Shown piece by piece: positions 35,220-47,247 of a DNA stretch of 64,000 nucleotides. Under the pieces are notes generated by a model. That model worked only from the letters and a program-made list of their open reading frames with translations. It was not told where the DNA came from and did not search any database. The first letter of the stretch is position 1; each line of letters opens with the position of its first letter. The DNA is taken from positions 73,852,712 to 73,916,711 of the forward strand of contig NC_077224.1 of assembly GCF_024763615.1 (NCBI RefSeq). The letters are read 5' to 3'. A program made the position numbers and the translations under genes. The DNA is from Phlebotomus papatasi (taxonomy: Eukaryota; Arthropoda; Insecta; Diptera; Psychodidae).

Positions 35220-37755
35220 TTACTCTTGTATTTTTGCAATATAATTTTTAATAACCAATTTACTCCTATAATAATGAAAAATTTCTCGAATGTTTACGAT
35301 TCTTAGAACCAAAAATATTTTCAAGGTGAAATTAAAGCGATATTATTGAAATATATGGTACTTTTGGTAAAGTTTAACCACATACTTTAAGCACAAAATA
35401 ATAACACTGGGAGTTTGGGTATTGATTGATTTTTTTCGATAAACATGTTGCAATTTTGTTATTCTGTTCGATGGTATTGATGTGTAAATAAATATTTTCT
35501 TACACTACATAAAATACACGTAAGTGAATTTATTTAAAATATGCTCTTGGATGCTTTGAATGCCTAACATCATGCGAGGGAGTAAAGATGTGATGGTGAT
35601 TTCTGATTCTTGGTAAAGAGATGGCAACAAAGAGGTATTTTCCTTTTTTCCCACGTCATCGCCTCGCGGGAAAATTTGACGAGAAAGTGTCTCCCGGAGG
35701 AGATCCGGTTAACACGATTTGTTTAGACACATGTCGATCTATCTTCACCTTCCTTTCGTCTTCAATGTTTACTTAAGATTCATATTTTTCTTCCTTGTCG
35801 CTGGAGCACTGTGGTTTGGGGTTTCATGTGAATTTTAAAAACATCCACTTGATGCAGGGAGAAAAAAAGGGAATTGCAGAGTGGTCTCATTAAAATTCTC
35901 AGCATGATCGAGACGACTTTTTTCCACCCTGAGAGTTTCAATTAAATTCACGAATATAATTCTTCTCATCGCCACACTGGCTTTACCCTTGATAAATTGG
36001 CCCTAAGAACACATTGAAGAAAAATGCTGAGCAGAGATATGGACTTCTTGTGACCTAAGGAACAACCTCTATCAGACAAAGCAACGATTTCACTTAACCC
36101 TTTTGGGTTTTTGTTGTAAAATCTCTTTTGAAAAGTTAGATTGATTTACTAAAGTTATTTGCACAGAATTCCTTTTAGCAATATTTAGTTTAATCATACC
36201 GTCACAATCAATCGTTTAAAACCTGGTACTCCTGGTACGCATAAAATAAAAAAAAGATAAACTAAAATACACGTTTTTTGAAGTGACTGTTCATTAACTT
36301 TAACTATCAAAAAAGCTAAATTATTCGAAAATCATTTTATTACTTTAGAGCAATATATTGCGAAGAGAACTTATCTAATAATGACCTAATAAAATCGGTG
36401 TTTATGTCATATTCTACATTATCCATTATAAATTGCATTCAGAAAATAACTTTTGAAGGTAATAATCAGAAATTCTGGAATTGCAATGATACACGCAATT
36501 AAAATACGAATACTATTAACAATTCAGATTATATTCATTGAGATTATTTTGTCTATACCACAAGAGTATCAAATTCCCTAAAGGCGTTCTTTGAAGCTTT
36601 TGTTACGGATTTGCAATATGACCCAAAAAAAGATCCTGAATGAAACTTATCTCATTTTGGTTTCATTCTTATGGATTAAAGGATTATACAATTTAAAATT
36701 ACATTGCAAAATCGTAAAAATTCGAGTTAATCAACGGTAGGTTCGAAAAAGTGATTATGATATCTCAATTTTGAATTTTCTTACTTGTCCCATTTCTCTT
36801 ACTTGTCTTTTCGATAGTATCGCCTGTCGATTCTGAAAATTTTAAATGATAGTTGGACTTTTTATGGGTGATACAAATCTTTATATACAGTGACATTCTT
36901 TTTAGAATAGTGCAATAAGTGGATCAGTGTTCAAAAGGAATCTGCCATTCACTAAAACATCAAATATTATACATATTTATCGATACTATCGATTTTCCAG
37001 TATCAAAAAGTTATCGTGTCACCCTTGGTTTTCGCTATTTTATAAAGGTAACTCCAGTTGATTTTTCATGCATATTCATCAATGCTTTTGAATGATTCCT
37101 TCTATTCGTAGTTCAAATTTAAAAGTTAAAAAATTTATCAGTCGAATATGTATGAACTTCTTTGAAAGTTATTGGAATCCTGATCAAGTCTCAAGCGATT
37201 TCAACTGCTTACTAATATATTAATAGATTATACCACCCTGATAATACCCCTTCTTTAACAAAAAATATCTTGTTACCAAATATATTTTACAAAATAATTT
37301 TCCGCAATTTAAGGACACTCAGCTAAATTACTTCAATTGAAATGTCTAGAACATTTCTGAGATTTATCTCCACATACGATATAGACAGTATTTTTCATTC
37401 GATTTTTATGTCTTTTACTAAGCTGTAGAAAAATAAATGGAAAAGTTTGAGAGAAATGGCCATAAATAGCCATGATGTAAGACAAACTTTAAGCATTAGA
37501 TATTTAAATTGAACTATTTAAGAGTATTTAATCCTTCAAGATCTGCTTTAAGTCTGCTCTGCATTTTTATCTATTGTCTAATATAGTTGAAAAGAATGTT
37601 ATTCTAGTGATAAAGTTCATAAAAAAACACTTTTAATTTAATAGAAGTAGCAGTGTATCATCTTGTTGATATTTCTTGCCAGACCTTGAATGAAAGTTAA
37701 TCGATATGATCGGTGTGTATGGGTTTTCAGTTCATTTGGAACGCAAAGAATCAAA
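35220..37755. other. Unique AT-rich stretch, nothing recognised
   Basis: 35570-36060 is less AT-rich and free of repeats, and could be old single-copy DNA. Nothing codes convincingly. Motifs TATCGATACTATCGATTTT near 36980 are simple inverted runs. Confidence 0.4.
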
Positions 37756-38225
37756 TAGGGTCGAATGAACACCTGTTCGACACACTGAAAAAAAAATCGG
37801 GGGTGCGAATAACTTTTTTCCTCATAACTTTAACACTTTTTAGGTGTAAAAATATATCAACATTTTTTAATGTTAATTTTACACCTTTTTAAAGGTAAAA
37901 TTATCATGAAAAAGGGTAACTTTAACCCCTAATATACCTAAAAAGCATGATATTTACACCGATTACGGATCAATACTGCATAGTAAAATAAACATATCCG
38001 CAATGTTATTTTTCAGTGAAGGAAACACTATTGACACTTTTATCAAAACGTGGAAATTTATTTAAAGTATCTAATTAAATGTAAGTTATATGGCGTTTTT
38101 TCATTAATCAACGTTTTTCGATAAGGATAAGTGTTCAAATTTCGTATTCCAAATGGTACAGAGTAGGGTGTTTATAGGTCCTCACACGAGTTCTTAAAGT
38201 GTCAATAGGTGTTCCTTTCACCCTA
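37756..38225. mobile_element. TIR element TAGGGTGAAAGGAACACC family, copy 1 (interrupted)
   Basis: The right end is the complement of TAGGGTGAAAGGAACACCTA. The left end is TAGGGTCGAATGAACACCTG. TA lies at both edges. Removing the nested CACTGAGA MITE (37783-38018) leaves ~234 bp, close to the 244 bp of the uninterrupted copy at 62153-62396 in opposite orientation. Confidence 0.8.
37783..38018 (+). mobile_element. CACTGAGA MITE, copy G (internally deleted, nested)
   Basis: Starts CACTGAAAAAAAAATCGGGG and ends ATTTTTCAGTG. The usual AACTTTTTCGGATTTCTC before the end is missing, so it is 236 bp. It is inserted in 37756-38225. Flanks CA and AA do not match, unlike the other copies. Confidence 0.88.
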
Positions 38226-40135
38226 ATAAGTTTGTGACATAGACATAAAAATTTAGAATAATAAAGTAAAATTCTGTATTCTCTAAAAATATCAATTTGG
38301 ATCAGATCCTGAATTAGGCTATTCTTTTCCCAATTATTTCATTAATTTTGTTCTTAGAATACACTTAGGCTTTTAACCTGAGAATCTTAATGGTATTCCA
38401 GTGATATTTGTAAAAGACATGGTTAATTTATTAACGGGCAAATTTATTTTTTTTAATTCTAAAATCTTACAATTATTATTTAGCAATGTACTGTAATATT
38501 ATGACAAGGCCGAAATTCAAAATTATTTTGTGATAGAACATGTTATACTGGAGAACCAGAACAATTTTTTTTGGAGTCTCGTTGAGACGAACAGTTAGAA
38601 AGTCTTCTCGATACTTACCTTAAAAATGCATATTATGAGGTGAGCTTATAATAAATTCTTAGATATTCAAAGCCATTTATCTTTCAAAGAGAATTTGGAA
38701 GATCATTCGTATTCTCCAATTGAGATTTGCAATTCTAGTCTACAATTCATTTAAGGCTTTAAACTGAAACTCAAAAAAATCATTACATTTCGATTTAAAT
38801 ATAAAAAAATCAAAGTTTTAAAATTTTAAAATGAAAATCACAGTAAATACCAGTTTAAACATTGTAATTTTCTATGCCTAAGAGCTCAAATTAAACATTT
38901 TTTTAAAAATTAAGTTTAAAAAATATTTAAGAAAATATTCTGTATTTTAGTCGTCTTGACCCATATAACCTCTTAAGAAAAATGCAAAGAACTTAAAAAG
39001 AATTAAGTTACAACTGAAACATAAAGAATTTTCAAGTTCTCTTTAATTAAAAACTATTTTAGAAGTTTTCTAAAATAGTTAATACCGACAAATTATAAAT
39101 TTGGAATACAAAATGTGTCATTATCTAAGAGTGGGTAATCTTTAATTATGATACTAAACATTACAATTCTTAGTTTGTTTTTATCACTGAATTCAAAGGA
39201 TATTTTTAGAATTTTTTCAATTATAATAGAAAATTTTTAATTCTCACTCGTAATATTTAAGTTAAAAAATCAGTTATTCTTACTTAAAAATTGAGGAAAA
39301 AGAAACGGGAATGAATTTGATATTTTCAATTCTTTTGTAATATCTAAATAATTTTTTTCAAGAAATGTTTGAATTTGTACTATTTATTAAAGTACATTGC
39401 CATAGATCAGATTCATTAAAGGAATATGGAATAAAATATAAGGTGTTCGAAGCCAGAGTGTGTGCAAAGCCTGAAAGTCTTCCCCTCAGTTACCAATTTC
39501 AATTACTCGTATTACTTGGTCTAACGGCCAAGTTACTAGCTCTCTTTTTTTTCATTTTCTGGTGAATTTTAAATTCCTAAAGTAAATGGAAATTGGTGGA
39601 TATGCAAATGTTTTAAAATTCAGCGGTTTTGAATCAACAATAAATTTTGAATAGATCCCTCGCGAGAAAATCAACAAGGTTTTGTACAATAAAGCTGACT
39701 GGAAAAAAATCTGCCAAAGTAAAAAAGAAATTATTATCTCTTTCCATGGTGACGCTTTTGGTGAGGGTCTGAGGAAAAATTGATTTTTCACATTGTCGCT
39801 GTCCCTCCAATTTCTCTGAAATAAAGCAGCGTAATTATTTTTTTAAGCCCTAAATATACACATTATCCGGTGGGCTTTAGCCTCTTTCCCACAAGAATTG
39901 TTGGCCTATGTTTTAATTCTGGAGCCAGAGGTTGAAAGGAGCGTCAGGAGACTCTGGGAATGTTAGTAAATGCACCACAGAGAGTGTATATTTCATACAT
40001 CATCGTAGAATTTACTCAAGCTATATTAATGTACTACAGGGGCATATAGTGCAGTTGATTCTTCAGCAAACCCAAGTCATTCCAGAAAAATGAGTGAAAA
40101 AGAGATGGTAGATGGTACGAGTAAAAAATTAATGT
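38226..40135. other. AT-rich stretch, one repeat fragment
   Basis: No gene. At 39354-39497 lies a half copy of the GCTTTCAGGCTTCGCACACT family (see 44518-44715), recognisable from GTTCGAAGCCAGAGTGTGTG and the preceding CAGATTCATTAAAGGAATAT. A short hairpin ACTATTTTAGAAGTTTTCTAAAATAGT is near 39057. Confidence 0.45.
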
Positions 40136-40480
40136 GGTGCTAGAGGCTCCTCACGTTTTTCTTCCATACCATTTTTCCCAACCCCATCTTCAGTTTCTTC
40201 CTCCAACTTGGCCAGATGTGAAAATCTCGCCCGAGACTCTGTAGCTGGGAGCCATGCAGGCTGCACGGCAGAAAAAAAAAACAGAATGATTATAATGTGA
40301 AAAATAATAAATCCCCACAGACGATGACTGATGTAATGGGTTGATGTGGAAGTGGGAAAGGATTCCGTTCCCACACTTTTTTGTCCTTCTGGCACAATGT
40401 TTGTGTCTCCAGTACCTCCCCCAGAGACCACAGCCTCCTCCTTCAGAAATACTGCCGCAGGTTGGATCCAAGATTCCACG
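40136..40480 (-). CDS. Candidate terminal exon(s) in a GC-richer block
   Basis: The block is markedly richer in GC than its flanks. On the minus strand a strong acceptor (polypyrimidine run then CCGTGCAG, about 40263) precedes 43 codons beginning PAWLPATESRARF, containing KLEEETEDGVGKNG and ending EEPLAPH before TAA. The same frame is also open upstream to ~40480 (VVSGGGTGDTNIVPEGQK) across a hydrophobic HIIIILFFF run, so it could alternatively be one exon encoding a single membrane span. A GTGAGAG donor lies at ~40537 on the same strand. No family recognised. Confidence 0.3.
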
Positions 40481-41067
40481 AAGATTCCTCGTTATCACGT
40501 ATGATTTTTGCCAAGTCATCGCCAAACTCTCACCAATGACGACTTCTTTTTTACACATCACATTTTCTCACTTTAATACTTTACCAAGGATTCCTGGTAA
40601 AATTTAAGGAAATCTTGAAATATTATGAAAATAAGCCTTTAACTGTTTGGATTTAAACCTAAATTTTGAATCATAACACTATAAAGAAACTCCTGTCTAT
40701 ATTCTGTGTGAATATCGCTTGATCTGTCATTTGTCATTGTCGGAAAATACCTAAACATTCTTTTTACGTGACCGATGGTGTCGACTGACGGAAACAACAC
40801 TAACGGAGTTTTCAAAATATAATAATCTCATGGTTATTTATTTGCAATTAGTAGAATTCTTAATTATGGATAAAGCAATTAAGATTACGGGGTAAATTCG
40901 ACAAAAAAAGACCGATTAACGCTTTAAGGACGAGAGGGTTAAAATTTGAGAGTAAGAAAAAAAATACTTTTCCGACTTAAACATAACTTTATAAATCCGT
41001 ACGAAAAAAAATTGTTAGCTGAGATTCTTTACAATCTCATTTGAGACACGAGTATTCTGGAATTATA

Positions 41068-41497
41068 TAGGTTAAGTGTGCCAAATTTCGACATAGTTGC
41101 ATGCATGCGTCAAAGTCTCATATTTGAAATGTAATATTTTAAATACAAATTGATTTTTTTAATTCTTTTTTCTGAAAGAGTGTTGCTTGGAACCTTGTAG
41201 AGTTTACCATCTTGATTTACTCTAAAATCATTCTTAATACATTTTAAAATGAATAAAAATATAGACATAGCTTTACAGTGCCCTATTTCAGCCACCTTCA
41301 TTCTCATAGTTCCTTGCCCTTCGGGAATTCTTCCAATGTCTTTTTCACGCCATCTCGTTTGTCGAAGCTACATTTTTTGTTATTCTTTTGCATTGTATGA
41401 TCTCTAGAGTACGTAAAATCTAAAAGTTCATGGAAATTCGAGGAACAAAATAGGTGGCCGGAATTGCAAGCTGGCCGGAATTTGGACACTTACCCTA
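41068..41497. mobile_element. 430-bp TIR element, pogo-like ends
   Basis: The left end is TAGGTTAAGTGTGCCAAATT, and the right end is the complement of TAGGGTAAGTGTCCAAATTC, with TA at both edges. The TIR resembles that of 9681-10891. Parts of the same end appear near 23700 (AAATTTCGGCCAGCTTGAAA) and 23945 (TAGGGTAAGTG). Confidence 0.65.
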
Positions 41498-41514
41498 TTA
41501 CTAAATTATCGCAG

Positions 41515-41768
41515 CACTGAGAGAAATCAGAAAAAGTTAAGATTTTATTCCGGAAATGTTTATTTTACTCTACAGTATTGATCCGAAATCGGTGTAAATA
41601 TTATGCTTTTTAGATGTATTAGGGGTTAAAGTTACCCTTTTTCATGCTAATATTACCCTTGAAAAGGTGTAAAATTAACATTAAAAAATGTTGATATATT
41701 TTTACACCTAAAAAGTGTTAAAGTTATGGGTAAAAAAAGTTAATCGCACCCACAGTTTTTTCTAAGTG
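41515..41768 (-). mobile_element. CACTGAGA MITE, copy H (reverse)
   Basis: A 254-bp reverse copy starting CACTGAGAGAAATCAG and ending TTTTCTAAGTG. AG lies on both sides, a non-TA duplication. Confidence 0.92.
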
Positions 41769-41854
41769 AGTAGACCCTCTCCAATTCAGGTTTTCATTTA
41801 ACCCATAACCTTGTTGTTCAAGCATTTGGGATCAAAATGTAATCCGTATTATGG

Positions 41855-41963
41855 AAAAACAGTCATAACAGGAATCAATACAAAGAAAAGTCGATTATGT
41901 AGATGTATTTTAAAACAGTGATGTGCTAAAAAACATGTTCGTCTTTCATTAGAGTAGCATCAT
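41855..41963. mobile_element. Half copy of the TTATCGACTTTTC inverted-repeat MITE
   Basis: Carries ACAAAGAAAAGTCGATTATG and CAGTGATGTGCTAAAAAACA, ending near GAGTAGCAT, equivalent to the right half of 11301-11567. The left half is missing. Confidence 0.6.
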
Positions 41964-42023
41964 AAGTTAAAAAACTACTTTTAGCTTATGTAAGTTTCTT
42001 TTGTTTCGAATCTATTAGTCTTA

Positions 42024-42762
42024 CCGTGCTATCACACTAGGATTTTTTCGAATTGTAAATTTAATTTAATTTTCAGATGAATTTGAATTGATACATTTTC
42101 GCTCATTTATTGATATAAACTAATACTTGGCCCACCAAAACGTGTTTTAACACGATTAAAATAGCATAAATGTGGTTGCTCAATTGAATTTGAATTCAGC
42201 AAATTAAAATGTTAAAATTGCTCATTAATTTCAATTTTATTGCAGTTAAACAAGTAATCTTTTGAACCAAATTGTTCTTATAAAATTTATTTACTCGTAA
42301 TCCTCGTAATAATTATTATTTGTGGCCAAAAAATAAGATAAGTACAGTAATTTAGTGATAAACTTATACGCGAGTGAAGCATCAGTATCGGGAGTAATTT
42401 GCTAATTTCCTCCAAAGCCATTATTGTGCCAAGAAATCTCCTGTTTTTATAACTTCACACAGATTTTTAACAAGATGTATGAGAGTCGCTTCATCAGCCC
42501 TTTCCCTACAAATCTTCCTTTTGGCTTTGGGAATCCTTCTGAATAACAGATAAGTGACTTATAAGACATTTTAAGTACTATCACGCAATTTCCGGAGTCA
42601 TTCAGAATTAAAAATCTCGCGAGACTATTTAAAATAGAGCAAATTTCTTGCAAAAAGCGTCCTGATTGTGAGAATTTTCAAGTAAATTCTGGAAATCTTT
42701 ATACTCAATTGGTTCAATTAAATTTAAATTTAAATTGTGAAAGTCCTAGTGTGATAGCACCC
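42024..42762. mobile_element. 739-bp TIR element with TTA duplication (Harbinger-like)
   Basis: The left end is CCGTGCTATCACACTAGGAT, and the right end is the complement of GGGTGCTATCACACTAGGAC. TTA occurs on both sides (42021-42023, 42763-42765). Subterminal AATTTAAATTTAATT blocks are also inverted. A 3-bp TTA duplication fits PIF/Harbinger, but no transposase is present to confirm it. Confidence 0.75.
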
Positions 42763-44175
42763 TTAAAAATATTCAGTTTTGCAAATTTTCATGATTTTGA
42801 GAGTTAAAAATAAATACAAATTTATTTTTTAATGTGGAAATTTCTTTCTTATTTTCCTTGGTAGCCCTTTCCGTAGTATTCTTCTAAGACTTGCATTAAC
42901 TGCGATGATCATCGAACCAAGAATGTTCTGGAAATTTTAAATCATGATATTCACTATATCTCCTCTTTATATTTATTGGGAATTTATTTAATTGTGAATG
43001 GTAAATTCTCAATGAAAATAACAGATAATATTGTACTCAATTCTTTTATTTTTTAATAAAATTAGAAAGTATTTTGTAACTCAAATAAATTCAAGATCTT
43101 CAAAAATATCTTTCGTAAAATTTGGAGATAAAGAAGTGGGTAAAGTTAATTTTTCTTAGAACCTTGAATCCTTTATTCTAAACTTTCATAGTGTATGGTA
43201 GCTTGGGCTGATCCTTTACCGCCAAATTTTACGGTCTTAATATCTTTGAGAATGAGCGAGAGTCTGCTTGGGGATTAAGACTTAACTCTTGAAAAAACTT
43301 CTGCTATAGTTCTTTGAATTTTTAATTACGAATTTTGTGTACAAAAACGATACAAGTAAACTTGATAATGTTCACTGAATAATTAAACTTTATTTTCCCA
43401 CTATTCTAAAAATGTTTTATACTTATACAATAAGTAAAGCTTCGTTATGGGGGGAATTGCGATGTTTGGGGTAGGTAGTTATATCTTTCTTCCTGTTTTT
43501 TGTTTGAAAGAGTAAAAATATTTTTTAAGCTGTAAAATAGTTTATATCTTTTGTATGTATGCTCTTGAATAGATAAATCAATAAATTCTAAAATATCGAT
43601 TTCTTAGGGAGTACAATACTGCGACACTTTGGATGTTCTAAATATCCCCACTCTCATTATCTAATCTATATCTATCTCTATCACAAATTTTATTAATTTC
43701 TGATACAAATTCTAGAGCCTCTTACAATTATTTTCATTTAAGGATTGTTTAAAATTTAAAACAATTTAATATTAATCGGCACAAAACAATTCCTTATGCA
43801 GGTCCTTTTTAAGTACCTACTATCAATGCAATTATATATTTATTACCATCAAAAAGTACAGTCTTTTATCGTGTGCTTTTAATTGTCTCCAGTGAAACAG
43901 AGAACACCTTTGCACAAAATACGTTGGCGTTTTATATATTTTCGTGTAAAGAATTCTAAAAGGATAAAACTTTTTAGATGATTTTTTTCTGTTTGATGGA
44001 AAAGGTGAAACATTATTTAAATTAGTCCTAGTACATCTACTGGTTGATTAAACTTTGGGAATATTTAAACTTTCAAAGCTCTATCCATTCAAAAGTGCGA
44101 AAGTATTGCAATATTTGTAAAGTTTAAAGTTTTATTACAAGGAATTAATATTGTAATAAAATTTAAAACGCGAAG
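42763..44175. other. AT-rich stretch, nothing recognised
   Basis: No coding, RNA or terminal-repeat feature supported. Confidence 0.4.
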
Positions 44176-44393
44176 TAGGGGAAAGTACTTGGTCGTCGAA
44201 CGTTCATGCCTTCGAATAATGTGAATTTTCTTTTAGTTTTCCTAAGAGATTTACATATTTCTATTAAATATTAGAGGCTTTTCATCAATTATTGATAATT
44301 TCGTGATAATTTAGTGTAAAATCTCTTACGAAACCAAAAGAAATTCACATTATTCAAAGACATGAACGTTCGAAGGGAGAGCACTTTTCCCTA
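44176..44393. mobile_element. Palindromic MITE (GAACGTTCATGCC family), copy 2
   Basis: 218 bp, very close in sequence to 1788-2006, including the ATTAGAGGCTTTTCATCAATT centre. Ends GGGGAAAGTACTT and a complement of AGGGAAAAGTGCTC, with TA at each edge. Confidence 0.88.
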
Positions 44394-44517
44394 TATTATA
44401 TTGCTCTAGAAGTCAATTTTATTTGTTTTAAAAATACTAAAATTAGAAAAAAATACAAAGATTTTTGGTGTTATGAAATATTTTTGGTTATATCAAACAT
44501 AACCACAATTTTCTTAG

Positions 44518-44715
44518 TAGGGAAAGGCTTTCAGGCTTCGCACACTCTCTGGCTTTGAACATTTTATATTTGTCCTATACTCCTTTAATGAATCTGACCT
44601 AATTTTGCAGGAAATGTGTGACTTAAGACTAGCTATTAGATTCATTAAAGAAAAATGGGAAAAATATCAAGGGTTCGAAGGCACAGTGTGTGCGAAGCTT
44701 GAAAGCTCTCCTCTA
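44518..44715. mobile_element. ~198-bp TIR MITE, GGCTTTCAGGCTTCGCACAC ends
   Basis: Left TAGGGAAAGGCTTTCAGGCT then TCGCACACTCTCTGGC. The right end is the complement, reading CACAGTGTGTGCGAAGCTTG. An inner inverted pair is AATGAATCTGACC / AGATTCATTAAAG. Partial copies are at 39354-39497, 54629-54780 and 21098-21165. Confidence 0.75.
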
Positions 44716-44766
44716 GTCTTTTTTTTAATAAATGAATCATGCTCAAGACCTCAAGTTACGATTAAT

Positions 44767-44971
44767 TAGGGGAAAATACTCTTCCTTTAAATGTTTGTGC
44801 CTTCGAATGATGTGAATTTATTTCATTTGTCTTAAGAGACTTACAGATAATTATCTAACTGATAATAAGTTAACTAATATTTAATAGAAATCTGTAAGTC
44901 TCTTAGTAAAAATAAAAGAAAATTCACATTATTCGCAGCATGCGCGTTCGATGGTAGAGTTCTTTCCTCTA
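44767..44971. mobile_element. Palindromic MITE (GAACGTTCATGCC family), copy 3, diverged
   Basis: Left TAGGGGAAAATACTCTTCCT; right arm ends GTAGAGTTCTTTCCTCTA. Arms keep TTCGAATGATGTGAATT and AATTCACATTATTCG. More diverged than copies 1 and 2, so older or a subfamily. Confidence 0.78.
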
Positions 44972-45461
44972 TATAAGAATGAATTAATAATACATATACT
45001 AAATTCAAAGCAATAATAATATTAATGACTAACAATAAATTTTGCATCTACAAAAGTATACTTAAAAGAAATCTTGCAATCAATTAAAAAATCGATTTGC
45101 CTGACAAATAAATGCTATTCTGAGTTCTTTCAGTCTATAACTTTTACCTATTTCACATAAATCTTCATTTTCCAATTTAATGTAAGACTTAAAATCTTCA
45201 TCGTTCGCAATAACTCTTTTAAATTGCAACACACCCCTTTGGTATTTCTTCAAACATTACCGGAAATTGTTCATTTTCCTGTAAATTTTGCTACAAATTT
45301 TCCCTCTTTCTTGGTTCTTTTTTTGCTTCAACAAACATTACATACTTTGAGTTCGCTAGAATTCTGTTAAAATTCTTGAGTAATACTTCACTGTGTTGAA
45401 ATAGGTAATTTTCCTAATATCTTCATCCAATAAAACAAGTTTGTGCTGTGAGAAATCTTTC

Positions 45462-45654
45462 AGAAAGGTATGCTAGCAAATTTCACAGAGTGGCGCCAGA
45501 AGATTCAGCCAAGAAGGGGAAAAGTAGGAAAATCACCAGGGATTTTTATGATGAATTCAGGAAGCTCAGTCCCCATGATGATTTGAGGATTTGGCGGTTG
45601 AGGAGAGAAAAAAAGGACGAGAGAGATTTTGATGATTTCATAACGACTAATTGA
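45462..45654 (+). CDS. Candidate terminal exon, charged protein end
   Basis: A good acceptor (AGAAATCTTTCAG) precedes ~64 open codons ending in TGA at 45652-45654. The peptide is strongly charged: RYASKFHRVAPEDSAKKGK, then FYDEFRKLSPHDDLRIWRLR, then KKDERDFDDFITTN. GC content and codon variety exceed the surroundings. No ATG fits the start, so it would be a last exon. An alternative is a short frame opening at a GTG (45448). Family not recognised. Confidence 0.4.
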
Positions 45655-46701
45655 TGGCCCTTTAATTCGACCGGAAGCATTCAATCTCTAATTCTCAATT
45701 TCCCATCATACTTTTTGGGGCTTGATTCTCTTGATCTTCCTTTTCGTCCTTTCGCACTTTCTCCCCAGGATTATCCTTTTTTTCCACACTGGCTTCTCAC
45801 CCAAAATTGTGTTGATGGTTTTCGGTGCGGATAAAATTGTGGATGAAGTCTTTGGAGACACCAAAACTTTCTATTGAGATTTATACACGTGAATTTTTCG
45901 GTGACTTGACGTGCTTGGCATGATACCCCAACCCTTTTCTCAGGAGGTCTCAACTTCTTGCCTTGAATACAAAATTAGATGAGGTAATTTATGGTAAATT
46001 TTATATGCTATTACTTATCAGAATTATTTGAAAATCTCGTGCCACAAGTCACCAAAAGCCCGAAACATGTTTTATACTTTCAAATTAATACGTCGCATTA
46101 TATCAAGAGCAATTTTCCTTCAAATATGTGGAATATTACAAGTGGCTGTATTTTTTTATACGTTCTCCTCCTCTAGTAAAAACTTCATCGTTGATTTCCG
46201 GAACGCTAAATTACATGATTTTAATTTTTTTACAATTATTTACACCAAAAAATTACTTTTCTTTAACAAAAATTACCAAAATGTTTTCTATTGGAGAACT
46301 AATTAACCAAGAATTAATCACATTCAAGAGCAGTAAAAGTTTTTGTGGAATACTAAAAGTTTTGTGTAACATCTGGAATATGGATCAATCCAATATTGAA
46401 CTTATGACATTTAAGTAGCTAAAACTTTTGGAAAATAATAATAAAACTTTTGAATATGGTCAACTGTTATGGTGAAATTTTGTAATACAGATCCTTAAGA
46501 GATCTTGCAATTTCCTCAAACGCTTTAATGCAAAATGGTCTTTATGGTGCTCAAAGTCTGTTAAAACTTTTGAAGCATAACCCTACAGACATAATTTTTC
46601 CTCAAATTAATTTTAAATGTTGATAATTTGGATATTTTAGTCAGCAAAATGTCCTTTCAATTGCAATTCTCTGAGATATTTGGCTTCCATCAAAGCTATT
46701 C
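45655..46701. other. No supported feature
   Basis: 45655-45970 is moderately GC-richer and could be a 3' UTR of the candidate exon. The remainder is AT-rich with overlapping incidental open frames near 46000-46420. Confidence 0.35.
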
Positions 46702-46946
46702 TTAACACTAAACCTACCGACCGTTTTTGGTTGTTTTTCGGTCAATTGACAAACCGCGGTAGGGTAGAATACTCAACAAATTTGTATTGGAAAAGAGCAA
46801 AAAATACTAAAAATTTAAACGCTGAAAAATATATTAAATGCGTATTTTAAGAAGTTCATAAAGTTTGATAGTGACATTGTACCATTTAAATATGTGTTAA
46901 TTTTAAACCGGTCAATCTGACCGGGTTTTGGTAGGTTTATTGTTAA
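46702..46946. mobile_element. piggyBac-like MITE, TTAA duplication
   Basis: TTAACACTAAACCTACCGAC at the left is matched by the complement of TTAACAATAAACCTACCAAA at the right, so TTAA bounds both sides and the TIR is ~16 bp. Subterminal CCGACCGTTTTTGG / ACCGGTCAATCTGACCGGG are also inverted-like. TTAA sites are the hallmark of piggyBac-type transposition. No transposase inside. Confidence 0.75.
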
Positions 46947-46996
46947 AGTTTGTAAGTGACTTTTGAATATTAAAAAAAAACTACTTTAAATTCAAA

Positions 46997-47247
46997 CACT
47001 GAGAAAAAACGGGAGTGCGATTAACTCTTTTCCTCAGAACTTTAACACTTTTTAGGTGTAAAAATATATCAACATTTTTCAATGTTAATTTTACACCTTT
47101 TTAAGGGTAAAATTAACATGAAAAAGGGTAACTTTAACCCCCAATACACCCAAAAAGGTAATATTTACACCGATTTTGGATCAATACTGCACGGTGAAAT
47201 TAACATTTCCGGAATTTTATTTTAACTTTTTCGGATTTTTCTCAGTG
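46997..47247 (+). mobile_element. CACTGAGA MITE, copy I
   Basis: A 251-bp copy, CACTGAGAAAAAACGGGAG to TTTTTCTCAGTG. AA lies on both sides, a non-TA duplication. Confidence 0.93.
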
